A stretch of DNA of 39,224 bases from an uncultured Erysipelotrichaceae bacterium (GCA_948444795.1 CAOJUX010000010.1:1-39224); one strand, 5' to 3'. Shown: positions 7,902 through 17,242, counted from the stretch's first letter. A program made the numbers and translations. Notes: a model not told the origin generated them from the sequence alone.

Positions 7902-7915
7902 CAAACAAATGTTTA
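7902..7915. promoter_or_regulatory. Candidate LexA (SOS) operator upstream of recA
   Basis: CAAACAAATGTTTA matches the Bacillota SOS box CGAACRNRYGTTYC at 12 of 14 positions, with a dyad AAAC-N4-GTTT. It lies 9 bp upstream of the recA -35, the position expected of such an operator. No lexA gene is in the window. Confidence 0.45.
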
Positions 7916-7924
7916 CAAAAAATA

Positions 7925-7953
7925 TTGACAAAGTAAAAGTAATATAATAAAAT
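7925..7953 (+). promoter_or_regulatory. recA promoter
   Basis: TTGACA (7925-7930), 17-bp spacer, TAAAAT (7948-7953). A TATAAT at 12-bp spacing is also present, but the spacing is too short. Confidence 0.6.
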
Positions 7954-7982
7954 TAAAATGTGTTAAGAAAATGGAGGACATA

Positions 7983-9029
7983 ATGAAATTAACAAAAGAA
8001 GTTAAAGATAAAGATAAAGCTTTAGAACAAGTTTTAGCTGATATAGAAAAACAATTTGGTAAAGGAGCAATAATGAAGCTTGGAGGCCAAGAGCATATGG
8101 AAATCGATGTTACATCAACTGGTAGTTTAACACTTGATATTGCCCTTGGCGTAGGAGGATTTCCTAAAGGTAGAATTATAGAAATATATGGTCCAGAGTC
8201 TTCTGGAAAAACTACATTTGCACTGCAAGCCATTGCAGAAGTGCAAAAGGAAGGGGGGCGAGCAGCTTTTATTGATGCAGAGCATGCACTTGATCCAGTT
8301 TATGCTAAAAATTTGGGAGTAAATATTAATGAACTTTTACTATCTCAACCAGATACAGGAGAACAAGCGTTAGAAATATGTGAAGCTTTAGTTAGAAGCG
8401 AAGCTGTGAATATTGTAGTAATAGATTCGGTTGCAGCACTTGTACCTCAAGCAGAAATTGATGGTGAAATGGGAGATTCTCATGTAGGATTGCAAGCAAG
8501 ACTTATGAGTCAAGCATTAAGAAAATTATCGGGAACTATTAATAAAACTAAAACAACAGCAATTTTTATTAATCAATTAAGAGAAAAAGTAGGAATAATG
8601 TTTGGAAATCCCGAAACAACTCCTGGAGGACGTGCTTTAAAATTTTATTCAACTATACGTTTAGATGTTCGACGTGGTGAACAAATAAAATTAAATGATC
8701 AAATTATTGGAAATAAAACTAATATTAAGGTAGTTAAAAATAAGGTGGCTCCACCGTTTAAAACTGCTTCGGTTGATATAATGTATGGAGAAGGAGTTAG
8801 TAGAGAAGGAGAACTTGTTGATATAGCAAGTGAGCTAAATATTATTGATAAAAGCGGCGCTTGGTATTCTTATAAAGGTGAAAAAATTGGTCAAGGAAGA
8901 GAAAATGTTAAAGCTCTGCTTAAAGATAATAAAAAACTTTATGAAGAAATAAATACTAAAGTTCGTGAAAATTTTGGATTTGTAAAAAATAGTAGTGAGC
9001 TTAAAGAAAATGCTAAAAAATCAGAATAA
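7983..9029 (+). CDS. recA: Recombinase RecA
   Basis: ATP-dependent strand-exchange protein for homologous recombination and SOS signalling, forming filaments on ssDNA. At 348 residues it has the normal size. Walker A is GPESSGKTT (70-78). The VVIDSVAAL Walker B strand follows, then the loop-1 region [11 protein letters not shown] and the loop-2 region [27 protein letters not shown]. The start is ATG 7983, because GGAGG at 7973-7977 sits 5 nt before it; an in-frame ATG at 7971 contains part of that ribosome site. rny follows with its own promoter, the Bacillus recA-rny order. A G6 run at 8253-8258 encodes EGGR and is unremarkable. Confidence 0.97.
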   Translation: MKLTKEVKDKDKALEQVLADIEKQFGKGAIMKLGGQEHMEIDVTSTGSLTLDIALGVGGFPKGRIIEIYGPESSGKTTFALQAIAEVQKEGGRAAFIDAEHALDPVYAKNLGVNINELLLSQPDTGEQALEICEALVRSEAVNIVVIDSVAALVPQAEIDGEMGDSHVGLQARLMSQALRKLSGTINKTKTTAIFINQLREKVGIMFGNPETTPGGRALKFYSTIRLDVRRGEQIKLNDQIIGNKTNIKVVKNKVAPPFKTASVDIMYGEGVSREGELVDIASELNIIDKSGAWYSYKGEKIGQGRENVKALLKDNKKLYEEINTKVRENFGFVKNSSELKENAKKSE

Positions 9030-9095
9030 TTTATTGATAAATTAACCAGATAATGATGAATATTAAATTTATATATAATTTTTCTAAAAATATTG

Positions 9096-9124
9096 TTGCT
9101 AATTTTTTAATTAAATTTTATAAT
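9096..9124 (+). promoter_or_regulatory. rny promoter
   Basis: TTGCTA (9096-9101), 17-bp spacer, TATAAT (9119-9124), upstream of the GGAGG site of rny. Confidence 0.55.
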
Positions 9125-9182
9125 TAAGATGTAGATAGATTTAATTATGTATTTGCTATAAATAGTTATTGGAGGGAAAATT

Positions 9183-10739
9183 ATGAATATTAATTTAATA
9201 TTCATCGTTTTAACTTTGATTATTGGAATTTTTATTGGAGCTATTATAATTTATTTGCTTGATTTTATAAAAGTAAATAATGCTAGAGCTCAAGCTGAAA
9301 AATTATTAAGTGATGCCAAAAATGAGGCAGATAAATATAAAAGAGATATTATGTTAGAGACTAAAGAAGAGTCTTTTAAAATAAAACAAGAAATTGAACA
9401 AGCAAACAAAATAAAAAAACAAAAATTAAAAGAAAATGAAGATAGATTATTGCAAAGAGAAAAAACTCAAGATAAGCGTGATGAGATGCTTCAAAAACGT
9501 GATGCTTTATTAGATGATCGTGATAATAATTTATTAGCTAAACAAAAAGAATTGCAAGAAAAAGAAGTTAAAATAGATGAAATTTTAAAAAATGAAATAG
9601 ATAAATTAGAAAAAATAGGTAAGATTAGTTGTGATGAAGCGCACAAAATGATTATGGATAAAGTCGAAAGAGATATGTCCACAGAAATTGCAAACTTTAT
9701 AAAAGAAAAGGAAAGTGAAGCAAAATTAATTGCTAAAGAGAAAGCTAAAGACTTGATTATTTCTAGTATGCAAAGATATTCAGAAGATGTTACTAGTGAG
9801 CAAACTGTTAGTACTATTAATTTACCTAGTGATGAAATGAAAGGCAGGTTAATTGGTAGAGAGGGTAGAAATATAAGAGCAATAGAATCAGTTACAGGAG
9901 TGGATTTAATAATTGATGATACACCAGAGGCAATAGTTATTTCTTCTTTTGATCCTTTGAGAAGAGAACTTGCAAAAATTACTATTGAAACTTTAATTAA
10001 AGATGGTAGAATACATCCATCAAGAATTGAGGAAATATACAATAAAGTTGAAAATGATATGAATAGTAAAATTACTGAAATTGGTAATGAAACTTTATTT
10101 AATTTAGGTATTAATAATATTGATCCTGAATTAGTTTATTTAATTGGAAAATTGCATTTTAGAACAAGCTATGGTCAAAATGCTTTACAACATTCAATAG
10201 AAGTTGCTAATTTGACTGGTTTAATGGCAGGTGAAGTTGGAGAAAATGTATTACTTGCAAAAAGAGCAGGTCTTTTACATGATATAGGCAAAGCAATCGA
10301 TTATGATGTTGAAGGCTCACATGTAGAAATAGGTGTTGATATTGCTAAAAAATATCATGAAGATGAAATTGTAATTAATACTATTGCATCTCATCATCAT
10401 GATGATGAGCAAAATTCAGTAATAGCGGTTTTAGTAGAGATTGCAGATACATTATCAGCGGCAAGACCAGGCGCTAGAAATGACACATTAGAAAATTATA
10501 TTAAAAGACTTGAACAATTGGAAGATATTGCAAGTTCTTTTGATGGAGTTGAAAAGACATTTGCGATGCAAGCCGGAAGAGAAGTAAGAGTTATGGTGAA
10601 ACCTGAGGAAGTGAATGATGCTAACAGTTATAAAATAGCAAGAGATATAAAAAAGAGAATTGAAGAAGAAATGCAATATCCGGGTACAATTAAAATAACT
10701 GTTATAAGGGAAACTAGAGTTCAAGAAGAAGCAAGATAA
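9183..10739 (+). CDS. rny: Ribonuclease Y
   Basis: Membrane-tethered endoribonuclease that starts mRNA decay in Bacillota. The order of domains in the 518 residues is: N-terminal membrane helix (about 1-28, LIFIVLTLIIGIFIGAIIIY); long Lys/Glu-rich coiled coil (about 35-200); KH domain with GRLIGREGRNIRAIE (about 221-235); and HD domain with HSIEVANL and the metal-binding pair in LLHDIGKA. Nothing is missing and the length is standard. SD TTGGAGGG precedes ATG 9183. Convergent with rnjA, so two major RNases meet tail to tail across a shared terminator. Confidence 0.96.
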   Translation: MNINLIFIVLTLIIGIFIGAIIIYLLDFIKVNNARAQAEKLLSDAKNEADKYKRDIMLETKEESFKIKQEIEQANKIKKQKLKENEDRLLQREKTQDKRDEMLQKRDALLDDRDNNLLAKQKELQEKEVKIDEILKNEIDKLEKIGKISCDEAHKMIMDKVERDMSTEIANFIKEKESEAKLIAKEKAKDLIISSMQRYSEDVTSEQTVSTINLPSDEMKGRLIGREGRNIRAIESVTGVDLIIDDTPEAIVISSFDPLRRELAKITIETLIKDGRIHPSRIEEIYNKVENDMNSKITEIGNETLFNLGINNIDPELVYLIGKLHFRTSYGQNALQHSIEVANLTGLMAGEVGENVLLAKRAGLLHDIGKAIDYDVEGSHVEIGVDIAKKYHEDEIVINTIASHHHDDEQNSVIAVLVEIADTLSAARPGARNDTLENYIKRLEQLEDIASSFDGVEKTFAMQAGREVRVMVKPEEVNDANSYKIARDIKKRIEEEMQYPGTIKITVIRETRVQEEAR

Positions 10740-10770
10740 TTCTTGTTTTTTTATTTAGTTTCTAATATAA

Positions 10771-10800
10771 AAAAATTACAAGTGATGATTTGTAATTTTT
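10771..10800. terminator. Bidirectional terminator between rny and rnjA
   Basis: AAAAATTACAA (10771-10781) pairs with TTGTAATTTTT (10790-10800) over 11 bp around an 8-nt loop, with A and T runs on both sides. The right arm overlaps the rnjA stop codon. Confidence 0.75.
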
Positions 10801-12469
10801 ATTGCTTAACTTCCATTATGACAGGAAGGACTATTGGACGTCTTCCTGTTAATTCGTTAATATAAGGGTGTAGTTCTAAAATAATTTGATTTTTTAAATC
10901 AGTATAATTATAATTATTTTTCTCTAGGCTTAAGTTAACTATATGAGAAACTTTTCTTTCTATTTTATTAATTAGTTCTCCATTTTCGTTTACCATTACA
11001 AATCCTCTAGTAGTCACATTTGGCTTGATTAATAATTTTTTAGATAAGGGATTAATATTTAGGATAACTAATAATATGCCATCATTACTCATAAGCTTAC
11101 GATCTTTAATAACTATAGAGCCAATATCTCCAATACGAGAACCATCAACATATACATCACCCGCTTGAATGGTATTTCCTTTATGAATTCCATTTTTATC
11201 CATGACTAAAGTATCGCCATTTTTACATATAAATATATTCTTTTTGGGTATTCCACATGCGACACCAAGTTCGGCATGTTTTTTCAACATTCTATATTCA
11301 CCATGACATGGCATAAAATATTCTGGTTTAATTAAACGTAACATGAGTTTTTGTTCTTCTTGTTTACCATGTCCAGAGGCATGAATGTCGGAAAATTCAC
11401 TATTAGTAAAGACATTAACTCCTTTTAAATATAATTTGTTGATAACTTTATTAACACTATTAGCGTTGCCAGGAATTGGATTTGATGAAAAAACTACTAA
11501 GTCATCTGGCATTAAAGTTATTTGTTTATGAACACCATTAGCTATTCTAGATAGGGCAGCAAGAGGTTCACCTTGAGAACCAGTACATAAAATACAAATT
11601 TCATTTTTCTTTAAGCTTTTAGCATGATTATAATCTATTATAATAGATTTATCTTCTATTAATCCATTATTTCCAGCTAGTTCAATAGCTGTTTCCATAG
11701 AACGGCCAAATACTACAATTTTACGATTATGTTTTTTGCAGGTTTCAACAATATGTTTAATACGATAAATATTTGAGGCAAATGTTGCAATTATAATCCT
11801 TGCAGGATGCTTAGAAACTATTTTTTCTAAAGCTTCATCTACAGTGCTTTCACTTGTAGAAAAACCAGGCGATAAAGCATTAGTGCTATCACTTAAAAGT
11901 ATTTTTACTCCTTTTTTACTAATATCTACCATTTTATGTAAATCAGCTATTGGACCGATAGGAGTTAGATCAAATTTAAAATCTCCAGTTTCAAATATAA
12001 TTCCATTTGGGGTATGAATCGCCATGGCATAAGAATCAGGAATGGAGTGCGTAGTATTGACAAATTCTACTTCAAAATATTTAGATTTGATTTTTGATTC
12101 AGAATTAATTATTTCTATATCCTGATATTTAATGTTTTGATCTAATAATTTTTTATTAATCAAATCAGCTGCGATTTTAGGTGCATAAATTTTAGGTATT
12201 TTTATGCTTTGCAAAAGATATGGAATTCCACCTATATGGTCTTCATGACCATGAGTTATGAAAAGTCCAATTATTTTATTTTCATTTTCTTTTAAATAAG
12301 TAACATCTTGAATAACTGCATCTACTCCAAGTAAATCTTCAGTTGGAAACATTACTCCAGCATCAACAATTAAAATTTCATTTTTGTGGCTAACCACATA
12401 CATATTTTTACCAACTTCGCCTAATCCACCTAGAGCAACAATAGACGTACTTGTGCTATCATTTTTCAT
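10799..12469 (-). CDS. rnjA: Ribonuclease J
   Basis: Metallo-beta-lactamase/beta-CASP RNase with 5'-3' exo- and endonuclease activity, used in mRNA decay and rRNA maturation. The metal-binding motif HGHEDH is at 73-78. Other metal ligands lie in the NTTHSIPDSY and ETGDFKFD segments, and the beta-CASP part includes SDSTNA, STSEST and the HASGHG segment near 365. A C-terminal domain completes 556 residues, the normal length. ATG follows AAAGGAAAA. The upstream region carries its promoter back to back with that of the prepilin-like gene. J1 versus J2 cannot be told from sequence alone; only one copy is in the window. Confidence 0.93.
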   Translation of the reverse strand: MKNDSTSTSIVALGGLGEVGKNMYVVSHKNEILIVDAGVMFPTEDLLGVDAVIQDVTYLKENENKIIGLFITHGHEDHIGGIPYLLQSIKIPKIYAPKIAADLINKKLLDQNIKYQDIEIINSESKIKSKYFEVEFVNTTHSIPDSYAMAIHTPNGIIFETGDFKFDLTPIGPIADLHKMVDISKKGVKILLSDSTNALSPGFSTSESTVDEALEKIVSKHPARIIIATFASNIYRIKHIVETCKKHNRKIVVFGRSMETAIELAGNNGLIEDKSIIIDYNHAKSLKKNEICILCTGSQGEPLAALSRIANGVHKQITLMPDDLVVFSSNPIPGNANSVNKVINKLYLKGVNVFTNSEFSDIHASGHGKQEEQKLMLRLIKPEYFMPCHGEYRMLKKHAELGVACGIPKKNIFICKNGDTLVMDKNGIHKGNTIQAGDVYVDGSRIGDIGSIVIKDRKLMSNDGILLVILNINPLSKKLLIKPNVTTRGFVMVNENGELINKIERKVSHIVNLSLEKNNYNYTDLKNQIILELHPYINELTGRRPIVLPVIMEVKQ

Positions 12470-12534
12470 ATAAATTTTCCTTTCAAAATAAAAAAATAAA
12501 GTTTTTTCTTGAAATAATTATAACAGAATTTTGC

Positions 12535-12563
12535 TTGTTTGTCTACAAGTTTATTGTTATAAT
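12535..12563 (+). promoter_or_regulatory. Promoter of the prepilin-like gene
   Basis: TTGTTT (12535-12540), 17-bp spacer, TATAAT (12558-12563). On the opposite strand TAGACA and TATAAT with 17 bp between form a likely rnjA promoter, so two divergent promoters overlap here. Confidence 0.55.
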
Positions 12564-12582
12564 CTATATTAGTGGTGAGAAT

Positions 12583-13005
12583 ATGAAAAGTAATAGAGCA
12601 TTTACATTAGTAGAGCTTTTGGGAGTTATTGCAGTTTTAGCTGTAGTAATGTTGATAGCTGGGACAAATGTATTTGGTATAAGTGGTAAATCTAAAGAAA
12701 AAATGGCTGAAGAAAATAGAGCAAATTTTAAAGAAGCAGCACTTACTCATGTTATAGGTAAAATTACTCTTGCAAAATGTAGTGTAGAAGTCTCAAGTGG
12801 TCTTAAAAATGGTAATGCTTCTTTTATAGATGATAATAATAAATGTATGAAGAAAATCACAGCTAAAGAGCTTCGAGATATAGGAGTATTTGAAGATAAT
12901 AAGAAAAGCTGTGCTGATAGTGATTATGTAGTGGTATATCGCTATAATGATGGGGCTAATAGCGAATATAAGGCATATATAAGTAAAGATTTTTGTAAAC
13001 GTTAA
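12583..13005 (+). CDS. Prepilin-like protein with type IV N-methylation motif
   Basis: A 140-residue protein with a short positive leader (MKSNRA) and the class III prepilin signature FTLVELLGVIAVLAVV at about 7-22. It includes the conserved Glu five residues after the cleavage site, which is A|F here rather than the usual G|F. A hydrophobic helix is followed by a small globular domain with four Cys (C-terminal half), likely disulfide-bonded. Start: ATG 12583 after GGTGAG; the longer upstream frame lies in the promoter region. Prepilin peptidase and assembly ATPase are not in this window. It could be a competence-type pseudopilin or a surface protein that borrows the signal. ftsY starts 14 nt later, so the two may be cotranscribed. 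Confidence 0.8.
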   Translation: MKSNRAFTLVELLGVIAVLAVVMLIAGTNVFGISGKSKEKMAEENRANFKEAALTHVIGKITLAKCSVEVSSGLKNGNASFIDDNNKCMKKITAKELRDIGVFEDNKKSCADSDYVVVYRYNDGANSEYKAYISKDFCKR

Positions 13006-13019
13006 GGGAGGATTTATAA

Positions 13020-14000
13020 ATGGGATTATTTGATAAATTTAAAAAGATAATAGTTAAAAAAGAGGAAGCAAAAGAAGAGGTTAGTCAAAAATACGATAAA
13101 GGGCTTTCTAAAACTCGTGATGAATTTGTTTCTAAACTTAGTCTACTAGGTATTAAATATACTAAAATAAATGAAGAGTATTTTGAAGAACTTGAAAATT
13201 TACTGATTAGCGCAGATATTGGAGTTAATACAGTCTTTAAATTTATGGATAGAATTAGATCAAGAGTGTCAAAAGAAAAAATAGAAGATACTAATAGTTT
13301 AACTGAAGTAATTGTTGATGAACTTTTTATTACATATGTTAATAATGAGAATATTACAACTAAAATAAATATTCAAAAGGAAGGTCCTACAGTAATTTTG
13401 ATGGTTGGTGTAAATGGAGTGGGTAAGACTACTACAATAGCTAAACTTGCTAATAAATATAAAAAAGAAAATAAAAAGATATTTTTAATTGCTGGAGATA
13501 CATTTAGAGCTGGAGCAGTAGAACAATTAAAAATTTGGGCAGATAAAACAAGCTCTTCCTTTTATGGAAAAGAAAATATTGATCCAGCTGGAGTTATTTA
13601 TGATGGACTTAACCATGCTCTTGAAGATAAAGCTGATATAATTTTTATTGATACAGCTGGAAGACTACAAAATAAAGTTAATTTAATGAAAGAGCTTGAA
13701 AAGATTAATAGGGTTATTGACAAAGTTATTCCATCCTCACCTCATGAAGTTTTATTAGTAATAGATGCTTCTACTGGTCAAAATGGTATTATGCAAGCTA
13801 AAGCTTTTAAAGAAATAACTAATATTACAGGTATTGTTCTTACTAAACTTGATGGTACTGCTAAAGGTGGTATTGTTCTTGCTATTAAAGAAGAGGTGGG
13901 TATTCCCGTTAAATTTATAGGCCTTGGTGAGGCTATGGATGACTTAGAAACATTTGATATTGAAGATTATATATATGGATTATTTAAGGATATGATATAA
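13020..14000 (+). CDS. ftsY: Signal recognition particle receptor FtsY
   Basis: SRP receptor GTPase that docks ribosome-nascent-chain-SRP complexes at the membrane. The 326 residues comprise a short basic N terminus (compact A domain), the N domain (about 25-110), and the G domain with [10 protein letters not shown] (about 129-139), the [11 protein letters not shown] block, [15 protein letters not shown] and a C-terminal helix. GGAGG precedes the ATG. The next gene ylxM begins at the base after the stop codon, giving ftsY-ylxM-ffh as in Bacillus-like SRP operons. All GTPase motifs are intact. Confidence 0.96.
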   Translation: MGLFDKFKKIIVKKEEAKEEVSQKYDKGLSKTRDEFVSKLSLLGIKYTKINEEYFEELENLLISADIGVNTVFKFMDRIRSRVSKEKIEDTNSLTEVIVDELFITYVNNENITTKINIQKEGPTVILMVGVNGVGKTTTIAKLANKYKKENKKIFLIAGDTFRAGAVEQLKIWADKTSSSFYGKENIDPAGVIYDGLNHALEDKADIIFIDTAGRLQNKVNLMKELEKINRVIDKVIPSSPHEVLLVIDASTGQNGIMQAKAFKEITNITGIVLTKLDGTAKGGIVLAIKEEVGIPVKFIGLGEAMDDLETFDIEDYIYGLFKDMI

Positions 14001-14303
14001 ATGGAACGAGAAGAAAAATTAATTTATTACAATAATTTATATGATATATATGGTGCTTTGTTAAATGAAAGAGAAAAAGAAATATTCTTATTATTTTATG
14101 AAGAAGATTTATCACTTGGAGAGATAGCAGCAGAAAGAGGCGTTAGTAAGAGTGCTATAGGAAATGCTATTAAAACTATTAATCAAAAATTAGATGATTA
14201 TGAGGATAAATTACATTTTTTTGAAAAAATAAAATTATTAAATTCACTTGATATAAAAAATGAAAAGTTAAGAGAAGAAATTAAAAATATTACTTTAAAA
14301 TAA
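14001..14303 (+). CDS. ylxM: UPF0122 protein YlxM, SRP-associated helix-turn-helix protein
   Basis: A 100-residue sigma-4-like HTH protein. LLNEREKEIFLLFYEEDLSLGEIAAERGVSKSAIGNAIK (about 17-55) is the typical YlxM/p13 pattern: a region-4-like helix pair followed by a recognition helix. YlxM modulates SRP GTPase activity in streptococci; that is family knowledge and is not shown here. It starts right after the ftsY stop and lies upstream of ffh, the canonical place. A terminator follows, so ffh has its own promoter. Confidence 0.88.
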   Translation: MEREEKLIYYNNLYDIYGALLNEREKEIFLLFYEEDLSLGEIAAERGVSKSAIGNAIKTINQKLDDYEDKLHFFEKIKLLNSLDIKNEKLREEIKNITLK

Positions 14304-14324
14304 TATTGTTTAATCAATTTTTCA

Positions 14325-14354
14325 GAACATAATCAAATTTGATTATGTTCTTTT
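14325..14354 (+). terminator. Terminator after ylxM, overlapping the ffh -35
   Basis: A 26-bp palindrome at 14325-14350 (GAACATAATC arms) followed by TTTT. Its right arm contains the TTGATT -35 of the next promoter. Confidence 0.75.
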
Positions 14355-14368
14355 ATGTATGTTATAAT
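14339..14368 (+). promoter_or_regulatory. ffh promoter
   Basis: TTGATT (14339-14344), 18-bp spacer, TATAAT (14363-14368), with TG two bases before the -10 (TGTTATAAT). It is built into the ylxM terminator. Confidence 0.6.
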
Positions 14369-14384
14369 AAAAATGGTGATTTAA

Positions 14385-15692
14385 ATGTTTGAATACTTAG
14401 GAGATAGATTATCTAATGCTATTAAAAATATTAAAGGAATGGGATCTATTACAGAGGAAAATATTAGTGATGCCTTAAGAGAGATTAGGATGGCACTTTT
14501 AGAAGCCGATGTAAATTATACTGTAGTTAAAGAATTTATTAATAAAGTAAAAGAAGATGCTCTTGGTGAAGATGTTAGTAAAAGTTTGAAACCAGATGAA
14601 TTATTTATTAAGATATGTAAAGATGAGCTGGTTAGCTTATTAGGTGGAGATTATGTTTCTTTAGAAGTAAATAAAAAACCAACTATTATTATGTTAGTTG
14701 GACTTCAAGGTAGTGGAAAAACTACAACAGTTGGGAAACTTGCTAATTTTTTAAGAAAAAAGCACAGTAAAAAACCTTTACTTGTTGCTTGCGATATTTA
14801 TAGACCAGCTGCTATTGATCAATTAAAAACTATTGGAAAAGAACTTTCTATTGATGTATATAGTGAAGATAACAAAGATGTTATCAAAATTATTAAGAAT
14901 GCCAAAGAATTTGCAAATACTAATAAAAATGATTATATAATTATAGATACTGCAGGTAGATTACAAATTGATGAGGAACTTATGCAAGAACTTGAAAATA
15001 TTAGTAAAGAAATTAATTTAGATGAGACGCTTCTTGTTGTTGATGTCATGATGGGTCAAGATGCAATTAATGTGATAAATGGGTTTAATTCTAGGCTTAA
15101 GTTAACAGGAGCAATTTTAACTAAACTTGATGGAAATACTAAAGGTGGAGTTGCTCTATCAATTAGACATTTAACCAATATTCCAATAAAATTTGTAGGA
15201 AATAGTGAAAAAATGGATGGTATTTCAGAATTTTATCCCGAAAGAATGGCAAATAGAATACTTGATATGGGTGATATTTTATCTATAGCAGAAAAAGCTG
15301 CTGATGCTATTAGTGAAGAGGAAGCCAAAGATACAGCAAGAAAAATGAAAAAAGGTACTTTTGATTTAGAAGATTTTTTAAATACTTTTAAACAAATTAA
15401 GAAATTAGGCCCTTTAGAGAATATTTTGAAAATGCTTCCTGGTGCTAGAAAAATGGGTATTAATAATATCAATATTGATCCTAAAGATATGGCTCATGTT
15501 GAAGCAATTATTTTATCAATGACACCATATGAAAGACGCCATCCAGAAGTTTTAAAAGCTAGTAGAAAACAGAGGATAGCTAAAGGAAGTGCAAGAAGTG
15601 TAGAAGAAGTAAATAGACTTTTAAAACAGTTTGAAGAAATGAAAAAAATGATGAAAATGGTAAGTAATGGTAATATGAAGATGCCTTTTTGA
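14385..15692 (+). CDS. ffh: Signal recognition particle protein Ffh
   Basis: GTPase that binds signal sequences and SRP RNA in the cytoplasm. The 435 residues hold an N domain (1-85), a G domain with GLQGSGKTT (106-114), DTAGR and TKLDGNTKGG (about 240-255), and a Met-rich M domain. The M domain includes MTPYERRHPEVLKASRKQRIAKGS, its RNA-binding helix-turn-helix. It ends in a Met/Lys-rich tail. The stop is TGA, evidence that TGA is not read as Trp here. Start ATG follows GGTGAT. Cooperates with FtsY encoded just upstream. SRP RNA itself was not found in this window. Confidence 0.97.
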   Translation: MFEYLGDRLSNAIKNIKGMGSITEENISDALREIRMALLEADVNYTVVKEFINKVKEDALGEDVSKSLKPDELFIKICKDELVSLLGGDYVSLEVNKKPTIIMLVGLQGSGKTTTVGKLANFLRKKHSKKPLLVACDIYRPAAIDQLKTIGKELSIDVYSEDNKDVIKIIKNAKEFANTNKNDYIIIDTAGRLQIDEELMQELENISKEINLDETLLVVDVMMGQDAINVINGFNSRLKLTGAILTKLDGNTKGGVALSIRHLTNIPIKFVGNSEKMDGISEFYPERMANRILDMGDILSIAEKAADAISEEEAKDTARKMKKGTFDLEDFLNTFKQIKKLGPLENILKMLPGARKMGINNINIDPKDMAHVEAIILSMTPYERRHPEVLKASRKQRIAKGSARSVEEVNRLLKQFEEMKKMMKMVSNGNMKMPF

Positions 15693-15706
15693 TATAATAT
15701 GATGAG

Positions 15707-17242
15707 GTGATTATAATAAAGACTTTAAAAGAAATAATTGAAAATAATGATTTGAATTTAGAAGATTTTATATTTTATGGCAATAATATAGCTAAGATAA
15801 ATAACTATTTAGATAAAGAAAAACGAGGAAAATTAGTTCTTGTAACTAGTACTTCTCCAACAAAATATGGAGAAGGTAAAACTACTCTTGCTATAAGTTT
15901 GAATGATAGTCTTAATTCTTTAAATTACAAAAGTATTGTTGCTTTAAGAGAACCTTCTTTAGGTCCAGTATTTGGAACTAAAGGAGGAGCTAATGGTGGA
16001 GGATGTGCTAAAATAGTTCCAGAGATGCCTATAAATTTGCATTTTACGGGTGATATACATGCTATTACAACTGCTAATAATTTACTTTCTGCGATAATAG
16101 ATAATCATATATTTCAGGGCAATAGTCTTCTTATAAAAGATATTAAACATGAAAGATGTATTGATTTAAACGACCGAAGTTTAAGAAATGTTTCTATTAA
16201 TGGAACTTTAACTAAATTTAATATAAGTACTGCATCAGAGATGATGGCAATTTTATGTCTTTCTAGAGATCGTGAAGATTTAAGAGAAAAGCTTGGTAAT
16301 ATATTAGTTGGATATAATAATGATAAAAAAGAAATATTTGTGCGTGATTTAAATTGTGTAAATGCTTTAATGCTCCTTTTAGAGGATGCTATAAAGCCAA
16401 ATGTGGTAAAAACTTTAGAGGATAATTTAGCCCTTGTTCATGGTGGACCTTTTGCTAATATTGCTCATGGAACGAGTAGTATAGTATCAACAAGATATGC
16501 ACTTAATCATTTTGATTATACCGTTGTTGAGGCAGGCTTTGGAAGTGATATGGGAGCTTTAAAATATTTTGATATAGTTGCTCGTCAAAATAAAGATTTG
16601 ATTCCAGATGTAACAGTACTCAATACAACAATTCAAAGTTTAAAATATAATGGTAATAATGATTTAAAAAAAGGCATTAGTAATTTAGAATATCATATTG
16701 ATAATATGCTAAGATTTACTAATAATCTAATAGTTGTTTTAAACAAACATGAAAGTGATAAAGATGAAGATATTAAATATATAGAAGATTATGTAATTAG
16801 AAGGGGACTAGCTTTTAGTTTAAGTACTGGGTATCTAAATGGTAGTAGTGGTTCACTTGATGCCGCTAAAAAGATAGTAGAACTTGCTAAAACTAAAGAT
16901 AAAGAATTAAATTTATCTTATGAACTTTATGATGATTTAAAATTAAAAATATCTAAGTTTTGTAAAAAGAACTTTGGCGTACATAATATAGTTTATAGCG
17001 ATGATGCTTTAAAAAGTTTAGAATTAATAAATAAAGGGAAATTTAAAGATTTACCGATTTGTATTGCCAAAACTCAGTATTCGATAACACCTCATAAAGA
17101 TGTTTTAGGTTATCCTAAAGATTTTGATATAACTATAAAAGATATTAAATTATTTAGTGGAGCTGGTTTTATTACTATTTATTTAGGTAATATTTTAACT
17201 ATGCCTGGACTTTCTTCAGATGCTAATTATCTTCATATGTAA
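15707..17242 (+). CDS. fhs: Formate-tetrahydrofolate ligase
   Basis: Makes 10-formyl-THF from formate, THF and ATP for one-carbon supply in the cytoplasm. The 511 residues show the ATP-binding block TSTSPTKYGEGKTT (about 48-61), the REPSLGPVFGTKGGANGGG block (about 82-100), the DIHAITTANNLL block, VEAGFGSDMGALKYFD, and a C terminus with MPGLSS. It is slightly shorter than typical (about 555). The start is unclear: GTG 15707 opens the frame but is part of GAGGTGATT, an excellent ribosome site. That would favour a non-standard ATA at 15713 or 15716. Alternatively, a TATAAT at 15693-15698 would give a nearly leaderless GTG mRNA. Family assignment is firm. Confidence 0.93.
   Translation: MIIIKTLKEIIENNDLNLEDFIFYGNNIAKINNYLDKEKRGKLVLVTSTSPTKYGEGKTTLAISLNDSLNSLNYKSIVALREPSLGPVFGTKGGANGGGCAKIVPEMPINLHFTGDIHAITTANNLLSAIIDNHIFQGNSLLIKDIKHERCIDLNDRSLRNVSINGTLTKFNISTASEMMAILCLSRDREDLREKLGNILVGYNNDKKEIFVRDLNCVNALMLLLEDAIKPNVVKTLEDNLALVHGGPFANIAHGTSSIVSTRYALNHFDYTVVEAGFGSDMGALKYFDIVARQNKDLIPDVTVLNTTIQSLKYNGNNDLKKGISNLEYHIDNMLRFTNNLIVVLNKHESDKDEDIKYIEDYVIRRGLAFSLSTGYLNGSSGSLDAAKKIVELAKTKDKELNLSYELYDDLKLKISKFCKKNFGVHNIVYSDDALKSLELINKGKFKDLPICIAKTQYSITPHKDVLGYPKDFDITIKDIKLFSGAGFITIYLGNILTMPGLSSDANYLHM

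Noticed and set aside
7971-7982. ATG 7971 as the recA start
   Set aside because: The GGAGG site for ATG 7983 lies within these codons, and there is no ribosome site further upstream.
7913-8233. Minus-strand open frame over the start of recA
   Set aside because: Antisense to RecA and its promoter, no SD, no family pattern.
8253-8258. G6 run in recA as a further phase-variation tract
   Set aside because: Too short, and it encodes a normal Gly-Gly-Arg stretch in a conserved housekeeping gene.
9491-10042. 183-codon open frame antisense to rny
   Set aside because: It lies wholly within the conserved RNase Y coding sequence on the other strand, has no ribosome site and encodes a low-complexity Ser/Ile-rich product. 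It is a shadow.
15690-15692. Reassignment of TGA to Trp, as in Mycoplasma
   Set aside because: ffh ends at this TGA exactly where the family ends, and all other proteins are complete without TGA as a sense codon.
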